From contig JAILXR010000001.1 in NCBI GenBank assembly GCA_050789445.1, positions 1,612,001-1,676,000 of the forward strand: DNA of 64,000 nucleotides. Reading direction: 5' to 3'. Origin of the DNA: JAWSVE01 sp050789445. GTDB lineage: Bacteria; Pseudomonadota; Gammaproteobacteria; Pseudomonadales; Cellvibrionaceae. Shown in pieces: positions 1 to 8,345 of the stretch (within the stretch, counting starts at the first letter, position 1; each line of letters opens with the position of its first letter). The notes beneath the pieces were generated by a model that saw only the letters and a program-made list of their open reading frames with translations, made no database searches and was not told the origin of the DNA. The translations under genes and the position numbers were made by a program.

Positions 1-424
1 ATAATCTAGCACCCGCGATGTACGATAAAGGGCCAGCAACAGCAGAGAACAAAGCAGCTAACAGTAGCTTACTGTTTAACCATGACAAGCCATGACACAG
101 TGTCATGGCAAAAAGCATCCAGATGCATGCCAACCAAAAAGGTATAACTGAAATATTGAGCGAAACAAAAGAAAATAAATGTAAGTCACTAAAACCTAAG
201 ATACCCCAAAAATTAAACAGCGAATCCATCAAGACACCCACAGCGACCACTACAGCGACACCTAACCACTCACGGAAATTATCAACGATAAATAAATGAT
301 GTATTACAATCGCAACTACGGTGTATATTCCTGCTAGAAAATACTGATCTTGCATTATCACGCATAAAAACCACCCCACTTGAAACATGACAAAGTTAAT
401 AACTTTTTTAGTAACGCTATTCAT
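1..424 (-). CDS. DUF2878-like integral membrane protein (3' end outside window)
   Basis: Translating the minus strand from the ATG at 424 gives an uninterrupted frame to the left edge: about 141 residues beginning MNSVTKKVINFVMFQVGWF. It is very hydrophobic, with about four membrane segments and the stretch VLMDSLFNFWGILGF in the middle. The sequence resembles the DUF2878 family of small inner-membrane proteins of unknown function, which often sit beside CFA synthase, DUF1365 and amine-oxidase genes. It lies 34 bp downstream of the CFA synthase gene on the same strand, so it is probably the next gene of that operon. Its stop codon lies beyond the window. Function is unknown. The family call is from memory of the sequence pattern and the neighbours. 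Confidence 0.7.
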   Translation of the reverse strand, partial: MNSVTKKVINFVMFQVGWFLCVIMQDQYFLAGIYTVVAIVIHHLFIVDNFREWLGVAVVVAVGVLMDSLFNFWGILGFSDLHLFSFVSLNISVIPFWLACIWMLFAMTLCHGLSWLNSKLLLAALFSAVAGPLSYIAGARL

Positions 425-458
425 TATGCTTTTTACTGTAGGGTTTTAAAAAAACACG

Positions 459-1721
459 CTATTCAATACGTAAGCGCGCACTGGGCTTCGCAAAAACAAA
501 CTGGCTGGTTCCAATAACTCGCTCTTGAAAACCGGCCTCGCAATAACACATATAGAATTCCCACATGCGAACAAAGCGATTATCGAATCCTTGTGACATG
601 ACGGCATTAATATTTTCAAAAAAACGTTTTCGCCATTCTTTTAATGTTTTTGCATAATGCATCGTAATATCTTCAAGCCCGACGATTTGCATATTGGTAT
701 CATCAGCAATATGTTTTGCAATAACGGAATTAGATGGTAGGCAACCGCCAGGGAATATATATTTCTGAATAAAATCGATAGAGTTTTTAGCTTGATGATA
801 ACGCTGATCAGGGATAGTAATAGCTTGAATCAGCATCAAACCATCATCCTTTAACAACCGACTGCATTTTGAGAAATAACTTTCGTAAAACTTGTGCCCT
901 ACAGCCTCAATCATTTCTATAGACACTATTTTATCGTAGGCACCTTTCAAATCTCGATAATCTTCCAGTAACAGATCAACCTTATCGGACAAGCCTTCGC
1001 TTTCAACCCACTGTTTTGCATGAGCATACTGCTCTTTAGAAATAGTTGTGGTTGTCACTTTACAGCCATAATGTTTAGCCGCATAAATTGCCATGCCACC
1101 CCACCCCGTTCCTATTTCAAGAAGATGATCGGAAGATTTTAGTTTGAGCTTTTGACAAATACGCTCAAGTTTATATTCTGCTGCAACTTCAAGTGGGGAA
1201 TCATTTGTAGGATAGATCGCTGCCGAATACATCATGCTTTTATCAAGAATCAATTTAAAGAAATCATTCCCTAAGTCGTAATGCGCACTGATATTTTTTT
1301 GCGAACCCTGCTTAGTATTGAGATTAGATAAATGCAGCAAAAAGTGAGAGATTTTATTCAACAATGACGTATTGTTATCTAGATACTCTACCACCTGCAT
1401 ATTTAACACTAAAACGCGTATCACTTTTAGCAAGTCAGGGGTGGTCCAATGACCCAACATATAACTTTCGCCTGCGCCGATAGTGCCGCTAAACAAGACA
1501 TCGCGATATACTGATGGCGCATGAACAGAAAGATTAGCGACAAGATCCGTTTCATTCGCTGGCTGGCCATACGAATAAACGTGGCCATTCTCCTCTACCA
1601 CTAATCGACCAAACTTCAGAAAACTAAGGGCCTTCACAACGCCTTTTTTTGCCATAGCATCAAACAATGGCTTTTGTTTTCTAACGTTTAATTGTAAATC
1701 ATCAATTCCTGTGTATGGCAT
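459..1721 (-). CDS. cfa: Cyclopropane-fatty-acyl-phospholipid synthase family methyltransferase
   Basis: This 420-residue protein has an N-terminal lipid-binding region (about 1-130) followed by a SAM-dependent methyltransferase fold. The SAM-binding motif I reads LLEIGTGWGGMAIYAA at about residue 200. Other CFA-family landmarks are SAHYDLGNDFF before the fold and IVSIEMIEAVGHKFY, IFPGGCLPS and the C-terminal RMWEFYMCYCEAGF after it. Members methylate double bonds of membrane phospholipid acyl chains at the inner membrane surface, giving cyclopropane or related modified chains. It is the fifth gene of a leftward cluster of six. The start at 1721 has an AGGA about 11 bases upstream. The cluster faces an ECF sigma/ChrR pair, so oxidative-stress induction is likely. 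The exact product (cyclopropane, or methylated or furan-type chains) cannot be told from sequence. Confidence 0.9.
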   Translation of the reverse strand: MPYTGIDDLQLNVRKQKPLFDAMAKKGVVKALSFLKFGRLVVEENGHVYSYGQPANETDLVANLSVHAPSVYRDVLFSGTIGAGESYMLGHWTTPDLLKVIRVLVLNMQVVEYLDNNTSLLNKISHFLLHLSNLNTKQGSQKNISAHYDLGNDFFKLILDKSMMYSAAIYPTNDSPLEVAAEYKLERICQKLKLKSSDHLLEIGTGWGGMAIYAAKHYGCKVTTTTISKEQYAHAKQWVESEGLSDKVDLLLEDYRDLKGAYDKIVSIEMIEAVGHKFYESYFSKCSRLLKDDGLMLIQAITIPDQRYHQAKNSIDFIQKYIFPGGCLPSNSVIAKHIADDTNMQIVGLEDITMHYAKTLKEWRKRFFENINAVMSQGFDNRFVRMWEFYMCYCEAGFQERVIGTSQFVFAKPSARLRIE

Positions 1722-1818
1722 ATCAACTGGTTCCTGACTTGTAATTAATCTTTAATTATTTTCTACTCAGTGATTATCTAAATAAATATTTATCTAACCC
1801 TTTCATCGATGCCTGCAA

Positions 1819-2565
1819 TCAAGCTTTGGGATGAGGAACAAACCGTATTCCTTTCAAATAAATCCTTAATGCTTGCCAATAAATTGCTCCGCACACTTTT
1901 AAGGTCATCCAAGGATAGAAAATCATAAGCTTATGCAATGAAACAGAAGAAATTTCTTCACGCTCCAGCAGTAAGTTAGCTTCAAAGTGGCGCTTACCTT
2001 TAAACCAATTGAGCAGCCGAATAGTTAACGCCTCTCCTGGATTATTGCTCTGCCACCGATAACTCATATCCATACTGTTAAAGGGAGATACATGCATTTC
2101 TTTTTCAAAGCTTATACGCTGTACTGATTCATTTGGATTACATCGCAACACATAACTGTGCTTTTCTTTCCACGGGGTGTTAGTCACTTCCGCCACAATG
2201 TATTCAAGTTTCTCTTCACCATCAAAACAGTAATAGCAAACCAAAGGATTCATAATGAATCCAAAATAACGAAGGTTAGTCAGTACTCGAATCGACCCTT
2301 TAAAATCCTGACCGGTTTCTTCTTTAATTCTTTCTTTGACCCCTTCTGAAATTGACAAACTTTCAGAGCCGATAAAATCTTTTCTTTTCATCCATGCGAT
2401 TGCTGGTTTTTTAAAAGACCACTCAATAGCTTTTGAAAAAACAGCTTCCACTTCGCTTAAATCTATATACATCATAAATACAGAATATTCGAAACGATGG
2501 CGCCTTGGCTCCACTCGTTCATGAATTAGAGTTCCTTTATAGATAGCACTTTTTAAGTTTTTCAT
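1819..2565 (-). CDS. DUF1365 family protein
   Basis: The protein has 248 residues when started at the ATG at 2565 (MKNLKSAIYKG...). That start is preferred over an upstream in-frame extension because GGAAG sits just upstream and the preceding gene stops one base earlier (2567). DUF1365 landmarks are visible: GTLIHERVEPRRHRFEY at the N-terminus, RVLTNLRYFGFIMNPL and CYYCFDG in the middle, and the MHVSPFNSMDMSYRW stretch. The biochemical activity is unknown. The family is almost always encoded beside an FAD-dependent amine-oxidase-like protein and a CFA-type methyltransferase, as here, which points to a shared role in acyl-chain modification. Translation is probably coupled to the upstream oxidase gene. 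Confidence 0.88.
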   Translation of the reverse strand: MKNLKSAIYKGTLIHERVEPRRHRFEYSVFMMYIDLSEVEAVFSKAIEWSFKKPAIAWMKRKDFIGSESLSISEGVKERIKEETGQDFKGSIRVLTNLRYFGFIMNPLVCYYCFDGEEKLEYIVAEVTNTPWKEKHSYVLRCNPNESVQRISFEKEMHVSPFNSMDMSYRWQSNNPGEALTIRLLNWFKGKRHFEANLLLEREEISSVSLHKLMIFYPWMTLKVCGAIYWQALRIYLKGIRFVPHPKA

Positions 2566-2566
2566 A

Positions 2567-3889
2567 TCACTTCCAAACAGCTCCAAGATGCTCAGCAACA
2601 CGACGACCACTCGATACACCGTCCTCATGAAAACCGTTTCGCCAGTAGGCACCACAAAACCATGTTTTATTGTTACCATTTATTTCGCCCCAACGTTCTT
2701 GAGCACGAACACCATCCAAAGAAAATTGAGGATGAGCATACTGATATCGGCCTAGTATTTTTTCTGGATCAATAGCATTTGTAGCGTTTAGCGTGACGCA
2801 ATACGTATGTTTACTTTCGATGCCCTGAAGTATATTCATGTCGTAAGTTAGTACGGCTGACTCTTCTTTCCCCTTTGTTAGCAAGTAATTCCATGCGGCC
2901 CATGTCTTTTTATTTCTTGGCAGTAAGTTGGTATCTGTATGCAGAACCACATCGTTATTGCTGTATGGAATAGCACTTAAGATTTCTTTTTCATTAGCAG
3001 AAGCATCCCCAAGCAGACGCAATGCTTGATCACTATGGCAAGCAAACACAACCTCATCAAAATGATGCGTTTTACCCGCATCCTCCACAATCAAAACATC
3101 GGCCTCTCGACGCTCAACATGAGCGATGCGAGCACCTAAACTAATACGATCTTTAAATGTCTTGATTAAAGGATCTATATAGGATTTTGAACCACCTTTA
3201 ATCACACGCCACTGCGGTCGGTTATTAATGCTCAACAATCCATGGTTTTTAAAAAATTTAACAAAGAACAATAATGGAAACGACAGCACCGACTGTGTTG
3301 ATGCCGACCAAATAGCGGAGCACATAGGCACTAAGTAGTGCGAAGTAAAAAGACCGTTGTAGTTATTTGCAGCGAGGTAGTCGCCAAGTGTTGCATCTTC
3401 TTGTATGACGCCATTTTCTAAATCTGCAATGGCTTGCTTATTAAACTTGACAATATTCCAAACCATTTTAAGAAATGTAGGCTTGATTAAATTACTACGC
3501 TGAGCAAATAAGGTATTTAAATTATTGCCGCTATACTCAATACCTGTATCACTACAACTCGCGCTAAAGCTCATATCAGTTGGTTGGTTTTCAACACCGA
3601 TTTCTGCCAAAAGGCGAATAAAATTAGGATAGGTCCAATCGTTGTAAACAATAAAGCCCGTATCAATATTTAACTCATCGCCTCCGTTTTTAACGGCTAC
3701 CGTAGCGGTATGACCTCCCAAACGATCTTCTGACTCAAACAATGTAATATCGATATTTTTTGCATAGTTATGTAATAGATACGCACAGGTTAAACCCGAA
3801 ATCCCGGAACCTATGATCGCTACTCTTTTCCGCTGACTAACATCCATATTTTTATCTGCTAAATCATTCATATTATTATCCGAAATCAA
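2567..3889 (-). CDS. FAD/NAD(P)-binding amine-oxidase-like oxidoreductase
   Basis: This 440-residue protein opens with a Rossmann FAD-binding motif, VAIIGSGISGLTCAYLL (about residues 23-39). About thirty residues later comes ESEDRLGGHTATV, the second dinucleotide-binding signature of the flavin amine oxidase/desaturase superfamily. The C-terminal GAYWRNGFHEDGVSSG is the usual FAD-contacting end. Such proteins oxidise or desaturate hydrophobic substrates. This subfamily co-occurs with DUF1365 and CFA-like proteins and is inferred to act on the same lipid. It sits between the SDR gene (50 bp upstream) and the DUF1365 gene (1 bp downstream). There is no signal peptide, so it acts in the cytosol or at the inner face of the membrane. 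The substrate is not determinable here. Confidence 0.88.
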   Translation of the reverse strand: MISDNNMNDLADKNMDVSQRKRVAIIGSGISGLTCAYLLHNYAKNIDITLFESEDRLGGHTATVAVKNGGDELNIDTGFIVYNDWTYPNFIRLLAEIGVENQPTDMSFSASCSDTGIEYSGNNLNTLFAQRSNLIKPTFLKMVWNIVKFNKQAIADLENGVIQEDATLGDYLAANNYNGLFTSHYLVPMCSAIWSASTQSVLSFPLLFFVKFFKNHGLLSINNRPQWRVIKGGSKSYIDPLIKTFKDRISLGARIAHVERREADVLIVEDAGKTHHFDEVVFACHSDQALRLLGDASANEKEILSAIPYSNNDVVLHTDTNLLPRNKKTWAAWNYLLTKGKEESAVLTYDMNILQGIESKHTYCVTLNATNAIDPEKILGRYQYAHPQFSLDGVRAQERWGEINGNNKTWFCGAYWRNGFHEDGVSSGRRVAEHLGAVWK

Positions 3890-3939
3890 TGTATTAAACC
3901 AGCTAATGACTAAAGGGGTGATAGTTAAAAGGCTGTTTG

Positions 3940-4740
3940 CTAACGGGCTAATTGTTTAGTCACCAACCAATGCCAAAGCGCTGGGACTGCTCGCATAAAA
4001 TAGATCAACCAACCTAAACGCTTAGGAAAGTAAAATAATTTTCGTTTCGATTTGATCTTATCGACGATGACATTAACTGCCGTATCAACGTCGATCAAAA
4101 ACGGCATTGGGAAATCGTTTTTATCCGTTAAGGGAGTTTTTACAAAGCCTGGCTGAACAATCGTTACAGCTATATTTTCTTTTGCTAAGTCAACACGTAG
4201 CGATTCAAAAAAATACTGAAGCGCGGCTTTTGACGAACCGTAAGCTTCTGCACGAGGAAAAGGAACAACGGATGCCAATGATGCGATGACTATAATTTCC
4301 GGTTGTTTATTTTCTAAATTATTTGAGTGTTCTGATTTGTTTTTCGAAATAGCATTCCTGAGTAACGGCAAAGCCTGGGCAACAGTATTAATTGATCCAA
4401 AATAGTTGACCTCCATTACCCGTCGCATCATATCCCAATCGGGATCCGTAACATCGAAATATTCACAGCTCCCTGCATTGATAATAACTTTATCGATATA
4501 TCCAAATTGATTTTGAATGTCAGTAGCCGCGGCACTTAAACTATTCGCATCACAAACATCAAGCGACCGAGGTGTAATATTTTTATTTTCTTGAGAGAGA
4601 TCTTTAAGTATATCTATGCTTCGAGCACTCGCAATTACGCAGCTGCCCTGCTCTGCTAATCTCTTGGCGAGCCCTCGGCCAATACCGCTTGACGCTCCTG
4701 TAACCCAAACAACTTCTTGATTGCCGCTTGTTTTCATCAT
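3940..4740 (-). CDS. Short-chain dehydrogenase/reductase (SDR family)
   Basis: A classical SDR of about 266 residues. The NAD(P) motif is TGASSGIGRGLA near the N-terminus and the NAG motif is IINAGS. A catalytic Ser is in VIASLASV, followed by the YGSSK form of the YxxxK motif, then PGFVKTPLTD. I start it at the ATG at 4740, because the longer frame needs a GTG three codons earlier. The C-terminus is hydrophobic and basic (WLIYFMRAVPALWHWLV), suggesting membrane association. It is the second gene of the leftward cluster, 93 bp after the SnoaL-like gene. A redox role on the lipid handled by the neighbouring oxidase is inferred. Confidence 0.88.
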   Translation of the reverse strand: MMKTSGNQEVVWVTGASSGIGRGLAKRLAEQGSCVIASARSIDILKDLSQENKNITPRSLDVCDANSLSAAATDIQNQFGYIDKVIINAGSCEYFDVTDPDWDMMRRVMEVNYFGSINTVAQALPLLRNAISKNKSEHSNNLENKQPEIIVIASLASVVPFPRAEAYGSSKAALQYFFESLRVDLAKENIAVTIVQPGFVKTPLTDKNDFPMPFLIDVDTAVNVIVDKIKSKRKLFYFPKRLGWLIYFMRAVPALWHWLVTKQLAR

Positions 4741-4833
4741 AGATCTCACTAGTTTTACTTTGCTTTTTTCTTTTTTGTGTTTTCGTTTTTAACGATTTAA
4801 GATGCGCAATTTATCAAGTGTTTAAACTACCGA

Positions 4834-5343
4834 CTACGCCGAAGCCTGCACTAATCGTCGCTTCAACCACCTGACGCCACCGCCTAACAAAGGGATGTTT
4901 TCATAAAGCATTGCACCCATATCGTAAAAATCTTCATGATAGAAAATGCCCTTTTCATTGAACTCAATCTGACTTACCCCGCGGACCTGTATACTTTTGT
5001 TGCCTAGTTTTGGATGCCTAAAGTACATATCCCATTTTATGTAAGCCGTTCCATTAAGAATGACCTCATCCAAATAGACAAAGCGACACTCACTTAAATT
5101 GTCACACATATCAGACATGTAATGATGTAACGACTGCCGACTCTCGACTGAATGTACGGGGTCACAGAAGTAAATATCTTCGGTATAGATCGAATCAAGT
5201 TCAGCCCATTCATGGGCATCTCTAGTCGTATCGACCAATGTTGAGTAGAACAATTTAAAACGCTCAACAACGGTCTCTTTATCTAATGTTTCTTTTTTTA
5301 AATTATCGAAATTCAAAATTCGCCCTCTTTCATCCCAATTCAT
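4834..5343 (-). CDS. SnoaL/NTF2-like fold protein
   Basis: The protein has 169 residues. The pattern VERFKLFYSTLV near residue 25, DSIYTEDIYFCDPVHSV at about 47-63 and VRGVSQIEFNEKGIFYHEDFYD near residue 120 is typical of the SnoaL-like branch of the NTF2 fold, a cone-shaped ligand pocket. Members are small cyclases, isomerases or binding proteins, and no specific activity can be assigned. It is the first gene of the leftward six-gene cluster. A promoter-like sequence at 5393-5420 points into it, making it the likely leader gene of the ChrR-linked regulon. Confidence 0.75.
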   Translation of the reverse strand: MNWDERGRILNFDNLKKETLDKETVVERFKLFYSTLVDTTRDAHEWAELDSIYTEDIYFCDPVHSVESRQSLHHYMSDMCDNLSECRFVYLDEVILNGTAYIKWDMYFRHPKLGNKSIQVRGVSQIEFNEKGIFYHEDFYDMGAMLYENIPLLGGGVRWLKRRLVQASA

Positions 5344-5392
5344 CCGCTAATCTTCTGATACAGTCGATCAGATTTGTTATGCCTATAGTGCT

Positions 5393-5420
5393 TGTACGGT
5401 TTTTGACTGTAATTGGATCA
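5393..5420 (-). promoter_or_regulatory. Candidate ECF (ChrR-associated sigma) promoter for the leftward lipid cluster
   Basis: On the minus strand TGATCC (5420-5415) is followed after exactly 16 bases by CGTACA (5398-5393). This matches the promoter architecture known for ChrR-partnered ECF sigma factors (TGATCC, a 16-18 base spacer, then a GTA-containing -10). It ends about 50 bases before the start codon at 5343. Confidence 0.6.
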
Positions 5421-5467
5421 AACTCAAGACCACCCCGGCCTATCGACCATGAAAAACCAATCTAGAG

Positions 5468-5495
5468 TGATCTTTTAGCATCCATCACGCGTAAA
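5468..5495 (+). promoter_or_regulatory. Candidate autoregulatory ECF promoter for the sigma/ChrR genes
   Basis: TGATCT (5468-5473), a 16-base spacer and CGTAAA (5490-5495) repeat the architecture of the opposed promoter at 5393-5420, with identical spacing. It points at the sigma gene and ends about 60 bases before its likely ATG. This suggests positive autoregulation. Confidence 0.6.
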
Positions 5496-5555
5496 ACCCT
5501 CTACAAATTACTCATTACCAAATTATTGACATTAATCAGTGGAACCATCGAGCCT

Positions 5556-6158
5556 ATGACAGCTATTATCCACGTTATGAAAAAGAGAGATGAAGGGTAC
5601 AAAGACCCTGACGCCATTGACTGGACTCAGGTCGTTTCGAAAATTGCCCACGAACGCGATGAAATTGCCTTCGGCCAGTTCTTTGATTACTTTGCGCCAA
5701 AAATCAAAGCATTTAGCCATGCAAAACAACCTGGTGCGGATCTAGTCGCTGACGATCTTGTTCAGGAGGTCATGATTAAAGTATGGAATAAATGCCATAC
5801 CTATAAACCTGAACTTGCTAGCGTGAGCACTTGGTTATTTACTATGACAAGAAACTGTCGGATTGATCAAATTCGAAAAGCTAAAGCGCATATTAATTTA
5901 ACCGTTGATGACCTTTGGTACGAAGACGATTCAGAACCCGATCCTTTTGGTGCTGTTCAGCAGCATCGCATCGACATGAATATTCATTTGTCACTGAAAG
6001 AACTTCCCTCAGAGCAACAGCAAGTACTGACCAAAGTCTATCTTCAAGGAAAGACTCAACAACAAACGGCCCATGAGTTAAAACTCCCTCTTGGCACAGT
6101 AAAGTCCAGAGTGAGACTTGCTTTGAAAAAATTAGAAACCATGATGAGGAGTGCGTGA
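5556..6158 (+). CDS. rpoE: ECF RNA polymerase sigma factor, ChrR-partnered type
   Basis: A sigma-70 family ECF factor of about 200 residues. Region 2 contains DDLVQEVMIKVWNKCHTY followed by WLFTMTRNCRIDQIRKAKA. Region 4 has SLKELPSEQQQVLTKVYLQ and the helix-turn-helix QQTAHELKLPLGTVKSRVRLAL. I use the ATG at 5556. A TTG at 5526 and an ATG at 5577 are also in frame, and none has a strong ribosome site. It overlaps the anti-sigma gene (TGATG). The partner and the divergent promoters place it in the group that answers photo-oxidative or organic hydroperoxide stress. It is not the envelope-stress RpoE that works with RseA, so the symbol follows Rhodobacter usage. Confidence 0.88.
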   Translation: MTAIIHVMKKRDEGYKDPDAIDWTQVVSKIAHERDEIAFGQFFDYFAPKIKAFSHAKQPGADLVADDLVQEVMIKVWNKCHTYKPELASVSTWLFTMTRNCRIDQIRKAKAHINLTVDDLWYEDDSEPDPFGAVQQHRIDMNIHLSLKELPSEQQQVLTKVYLQGKTQQQTAHELKLPLGTVKSRVRLALKKLETMMRSA

Positions 6159-6880
6159 TGACATCAATCAACCATCACCCATCTGACGAATTATTATTAG
6201 ACTATTCTGCTGGCAACGTTACAGGCGGCAATGCAGTTTGCATCGCGTCTCATATAGAGCTTTGCTCACAATGCAAAGCGGCTCACAAGCGTAACAATGC
6301 TATTGGTGGTGCCTTAATTAGTAAACTCGAATCACAGAAAGTGAGCGATCAACTAAAAAACAAGGTTCTTCAATCGATTACTCGAACTAAAGCTGAAGTA
6401 CCAGCTTCACCTGCCTCAACAGAAGAGACAAAAGATTTTGAAAAGGTATCAAAACCTTCTAGTTCCTCCAATGGCTCTAACTTAAATATCCCTCGGGCTA
6501 TCCGTTCGTTTGTACCTGATGATTTTTCAGCGTTAGATTGGAGCATTGCAACCGCCTCAGCAAAAACTTGTTTGTTGTTTAAAGATGAACTGGGAGCTGC
6601 CGTTAGCCTGCTACGAATCAAGCCTGGCGGGAAAATTAGCAACCACAAACATATGGGAGATGAGTACACCTTAATATTAAGTGGCAGCTTTTCTGATGAA
6701 GATGGTATCTATAAGGCTGGTGATTTCATGTTAAGAAACGATCAGCACCAACACACACCGGTCGCAACCAAAGACGCTGAATGCATTTGTTTAACCGTAC
6801 AAGAAGCACCATTACAATTTACAGGTCGGTTGTGGCGAATGCTCAATCCTTTTATTCGCAAAAGCTTTCAACCCATTTGA
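6158..6880 (+). CDS. chrR: ChrR-family zinc anti-sigma factor with C-terminal cupin
   Basis: A 240-residue two-domain protein. The N-terminal zinc-binding anti-sigma domain carries HIELCSQC (the H-x3-C-x2-C motif, about residues 31-38). The C-terminal cupin domain (about 125-220) has SNHKHMGDEYTLILSG and QHQHTP, giving the His/Glu metal ligands. In the family the N-terminal domain holds the sigma factor and the cupin half is needed for the stress response. I chose the ATG at 6158, which overlaps the sigma stop codon and has GAGGA seven bases upstream; a GTG at 6155 is the alternative. A perfect bidirectional terminator follows. Confidence 0.9.
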   Translation: MTSINHHPSDELLLDYSAGNVTGGNAVCIASHIELCSQCKAAHKRNNAIGGALISKLESQKVSDQLKNKVLQSITRTKAEVPASPASTEETKDFEKVSKPSSSSNGSNLNIPRAIRSFVPDDFSALDWSIATASAKTCLLFKDELGAAVSLLRIKPGGKISNHKHMGDEYTLILSGSFSDEDGIYKAGDFMLRNDQHQHTPVATKDAECICLTVQEAPLQFTGRLWRMLNPFIRKSFQPI

Positions 6881-6902
6881 TTTTTTATCCTTAAACATCA
6901 AC

Positions 6903-6942
6903 GCGCATAAAAAAACCGGCTAATGCCGGTTTTTTTATGCGC
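6903..6942. terminator. Bidirectional intrinsic terminator between chrR and the peroxiredoxin gene
   Basis: A perfect inverted repeat with 18-base arms (6903-6920 and 6925-6942) and a TAAT loop. The core is ACCGGC/GCCGGT flanked by seven A/T on each side. It can therefore end transcripts from the converging genes on both strands. Confidence 0.92.
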
Positions 6943-6960
6943 TATTGTTACTGTACCAGC

Positions 6961-7563
6961 TTAAAGCTTGTCAGCATTTTGGCTAAGGTAAGAAGCAACA
7001 CCATCAGGAGAAGCATCCATACCCTTATCACCTTCTTTCCAGCCAGCAGGGCAAACTTCACCGTGCTCTTGATTAAAGGCTAACGCATCAACCATACGTA
7101 GCATTTCATCGATGTTACGACCAAGAGGTAAATCATTGATCACTTGATGACGAACGAGACCATCTTCATCAATTAAGAAAGATCCACGGTAAGCCATGCC
7201 ACCAGGTGACTCAACATCATAGGCTTTTGCAATTTCATGAGTCATATCAGCAGCAAGCGTATAACGAACTGGACCAATACCACCTTGATCAACCGGTGTA
7301 TTTCTCCAAGCGTTATGGCTGAAATGAGAATCGATAGAAACGCCAATTACTTCAACATTACGCTTTTTAAATGCCTCGATACGATGATCAAATGCCAATA
7401 ACTCTGATGGACATACAAACGTAAAATCTAGGGGGTAAAAGAAAACAACGGCTTTTTTACCTTTAATTGCTGCTGACAAACTAAATTCGTCAACGATTTC
7501 CCCTGAGGCTAAAACCGCAGGAACTGTGAAATCGGGTGCTGGTAATCCAACTAATACGCCCAT
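6961..7563 (-). CDS. Typical 2-Cys peroxiredoxin (AhpC/Prx1 type)
   Basis: A 200-residue peroxiredoxin that reduces hydrogen peroxide and organic hydroperoxides in the cytosol. The peroxidatic Cys lies in DFTFVCPSELLAF (about residue 50) and the resolving Cys in GEVCPAGWKEGDKG (about 170). The catalytic Arg is in VRYTLAAD. A GGIG motif is present, but the C-terminus ends YLSQNADKL without the YF helix of peroxide-sensitive eukaryotic enzymes. The start is set at the ATG at 7563 because GGAG lies about eight bases upstream; an upstream TTG frame would overlap that site. It sits back to back with bfd/bfr in an iron and peroxide defence neighbourhood. Confidence 0.92.
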   Translation of the reverse strand: MGVLVGLPAPDFTVPAVLASGEIVDEFSLSAAIKGKKAVVFFYPLDFTFVCPSELLAFDHRIEAFKKRNVEVIGVSIDSHFSHNAWRNTPVDQGGIGPVRYTLAADMTHEIAKAYDVESPGGMAYRGSFLIDEDGLVRHQVINDLPLGRNIDEMLRMVDALAFNQEHGEVCPAGWKEGDKGMDASPDGVASYLSQNADKL

Positions 7564-7997
7564 ATCTATCTCCAATTGTTAGTGTGTTGAGAAAATTAAA
7601 TGTCCAAGAAAATACGTCGATAATGTTTCAAAAACTAACATTTAAAGAGAGAAGGCCACTCAAAGCCCTCTTCGTTCGTCGCATAAACTTTGAACAAACC
7701 GAGAAAAGATTAATCAAAAAGTCTTTTTTCAATAGTTTGACGCTATCATACATAAACCTATGGACACTGACTCATTAATTTTTCAAATGAGGTCAATAGG
7801 TTACTTGGATTTCCTCTGTCACAAAGAAGTTTCTATCTTTTCTCGAGGAGAACTCCCCCTCTCTTATATGCAATTGACAATCGTTCTCGTTAGCGTTAAG
7901 ATTTGACGCGTTTAAAGAAATCTCCCTTCAAGCAAATTAAGATGAAGAGAGCTTATTACTTGAAACCAAAAAAGCCTTAAAAATCGAGAATTCTAGA
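7564..7997. other. Divergent intergenic region, peroxiredoxin / bfd
   Basis: About 430 bases without a convincing gene. It contains the peroxiredoxin ribosome site next to 7563 and a Fur-like box at 7875-7889. An open frame across part of it lacks any family resemblance and overlaps the peroxiredoxin start. No RNA gene was recognised. Confidence 0.5.
7875..7889. promoter_or_regulatory. Candidate Fur box upstream of bfd
   Basis: TGACAATCGTTCTCG agrees with the 7-1-7 Fur consensus TGATAATNATTATCA at 10 of 14 defined positions. The flanks (AAT before, TTAG after) also fit the pattern common in gammaproteobacteria. It lies about 110 bases before the bfd start, a plausible place for iron repression. 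Confidence 0.62.
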
Positions 7998-8207
7998 ATG
8001 TATGTCTGTCTTTGCAATAATGTTACAGATCGGGCCATAAAACGCTCAGTGCGTAATGGTGCCGAGAACTTGCAAGCTGTTCAAAATGAGCTTGGAGTCG
8101 CTAATCAATGCGGCCGCTGCGCCTGTCTTGCTAACGACATTATTCACGAAACGTTAGATGACCTTTACGCAAACAACTCTCAAGCTCTTCCCTACGCCGC
8201 CGCCTAA
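7998..8207 (+). CDS. bfd: Bacterioferritin-associated ferredoxin
   Basis: A 69-residue (2Fe-2S) protein with the Bfd cysteine set: MYVCLCNNVTD gives Cys4 and Cys6, and NQCGRCA gives the C-x2-C pair at about 38 and 41. It docks on bacterioferritin and passes electrons to the core so that stored iron is released as Fe(II). It is followed 138 bp later by bfr and preceded by a Fur-like box. Iron-starvation induction is therefore expected. Length and motif spacing are normal for the family. Confidence 0.93.
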   Translation: MYVCLCNNVTDRAIKRSVRNGAENLQAVQNELGVANQCGRCACLANDIIHETLDDLYANNSQALPYAAA

Positions 8208-8345
8208 AAACTCACATTTAGGGCAGCACTAACTTGTTTACCTCTCCGTAACGACTCTTATACACCTCAAAATATACAGAAAAGAAACTCCCTGCGTTAT
8301 ACTCCGCAACAATAATCCATTAACCGAATTTATCGGAGTCCTACT

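Noticed and set aside
105..299. Rightward 64-codon open frame
   Set aside because: It lies on the opposite strand of the DUF2878-like gene, whose translation shows a coherent membrane protein; the rightward product is low-complexity without family resemblance.
7536..7778. Rightward 80-codon open frame before bfd
   Set aside because: It overlaps the peroxiredoxin start and its ribosome site, has no family resemblance and no ribosome site of its own.
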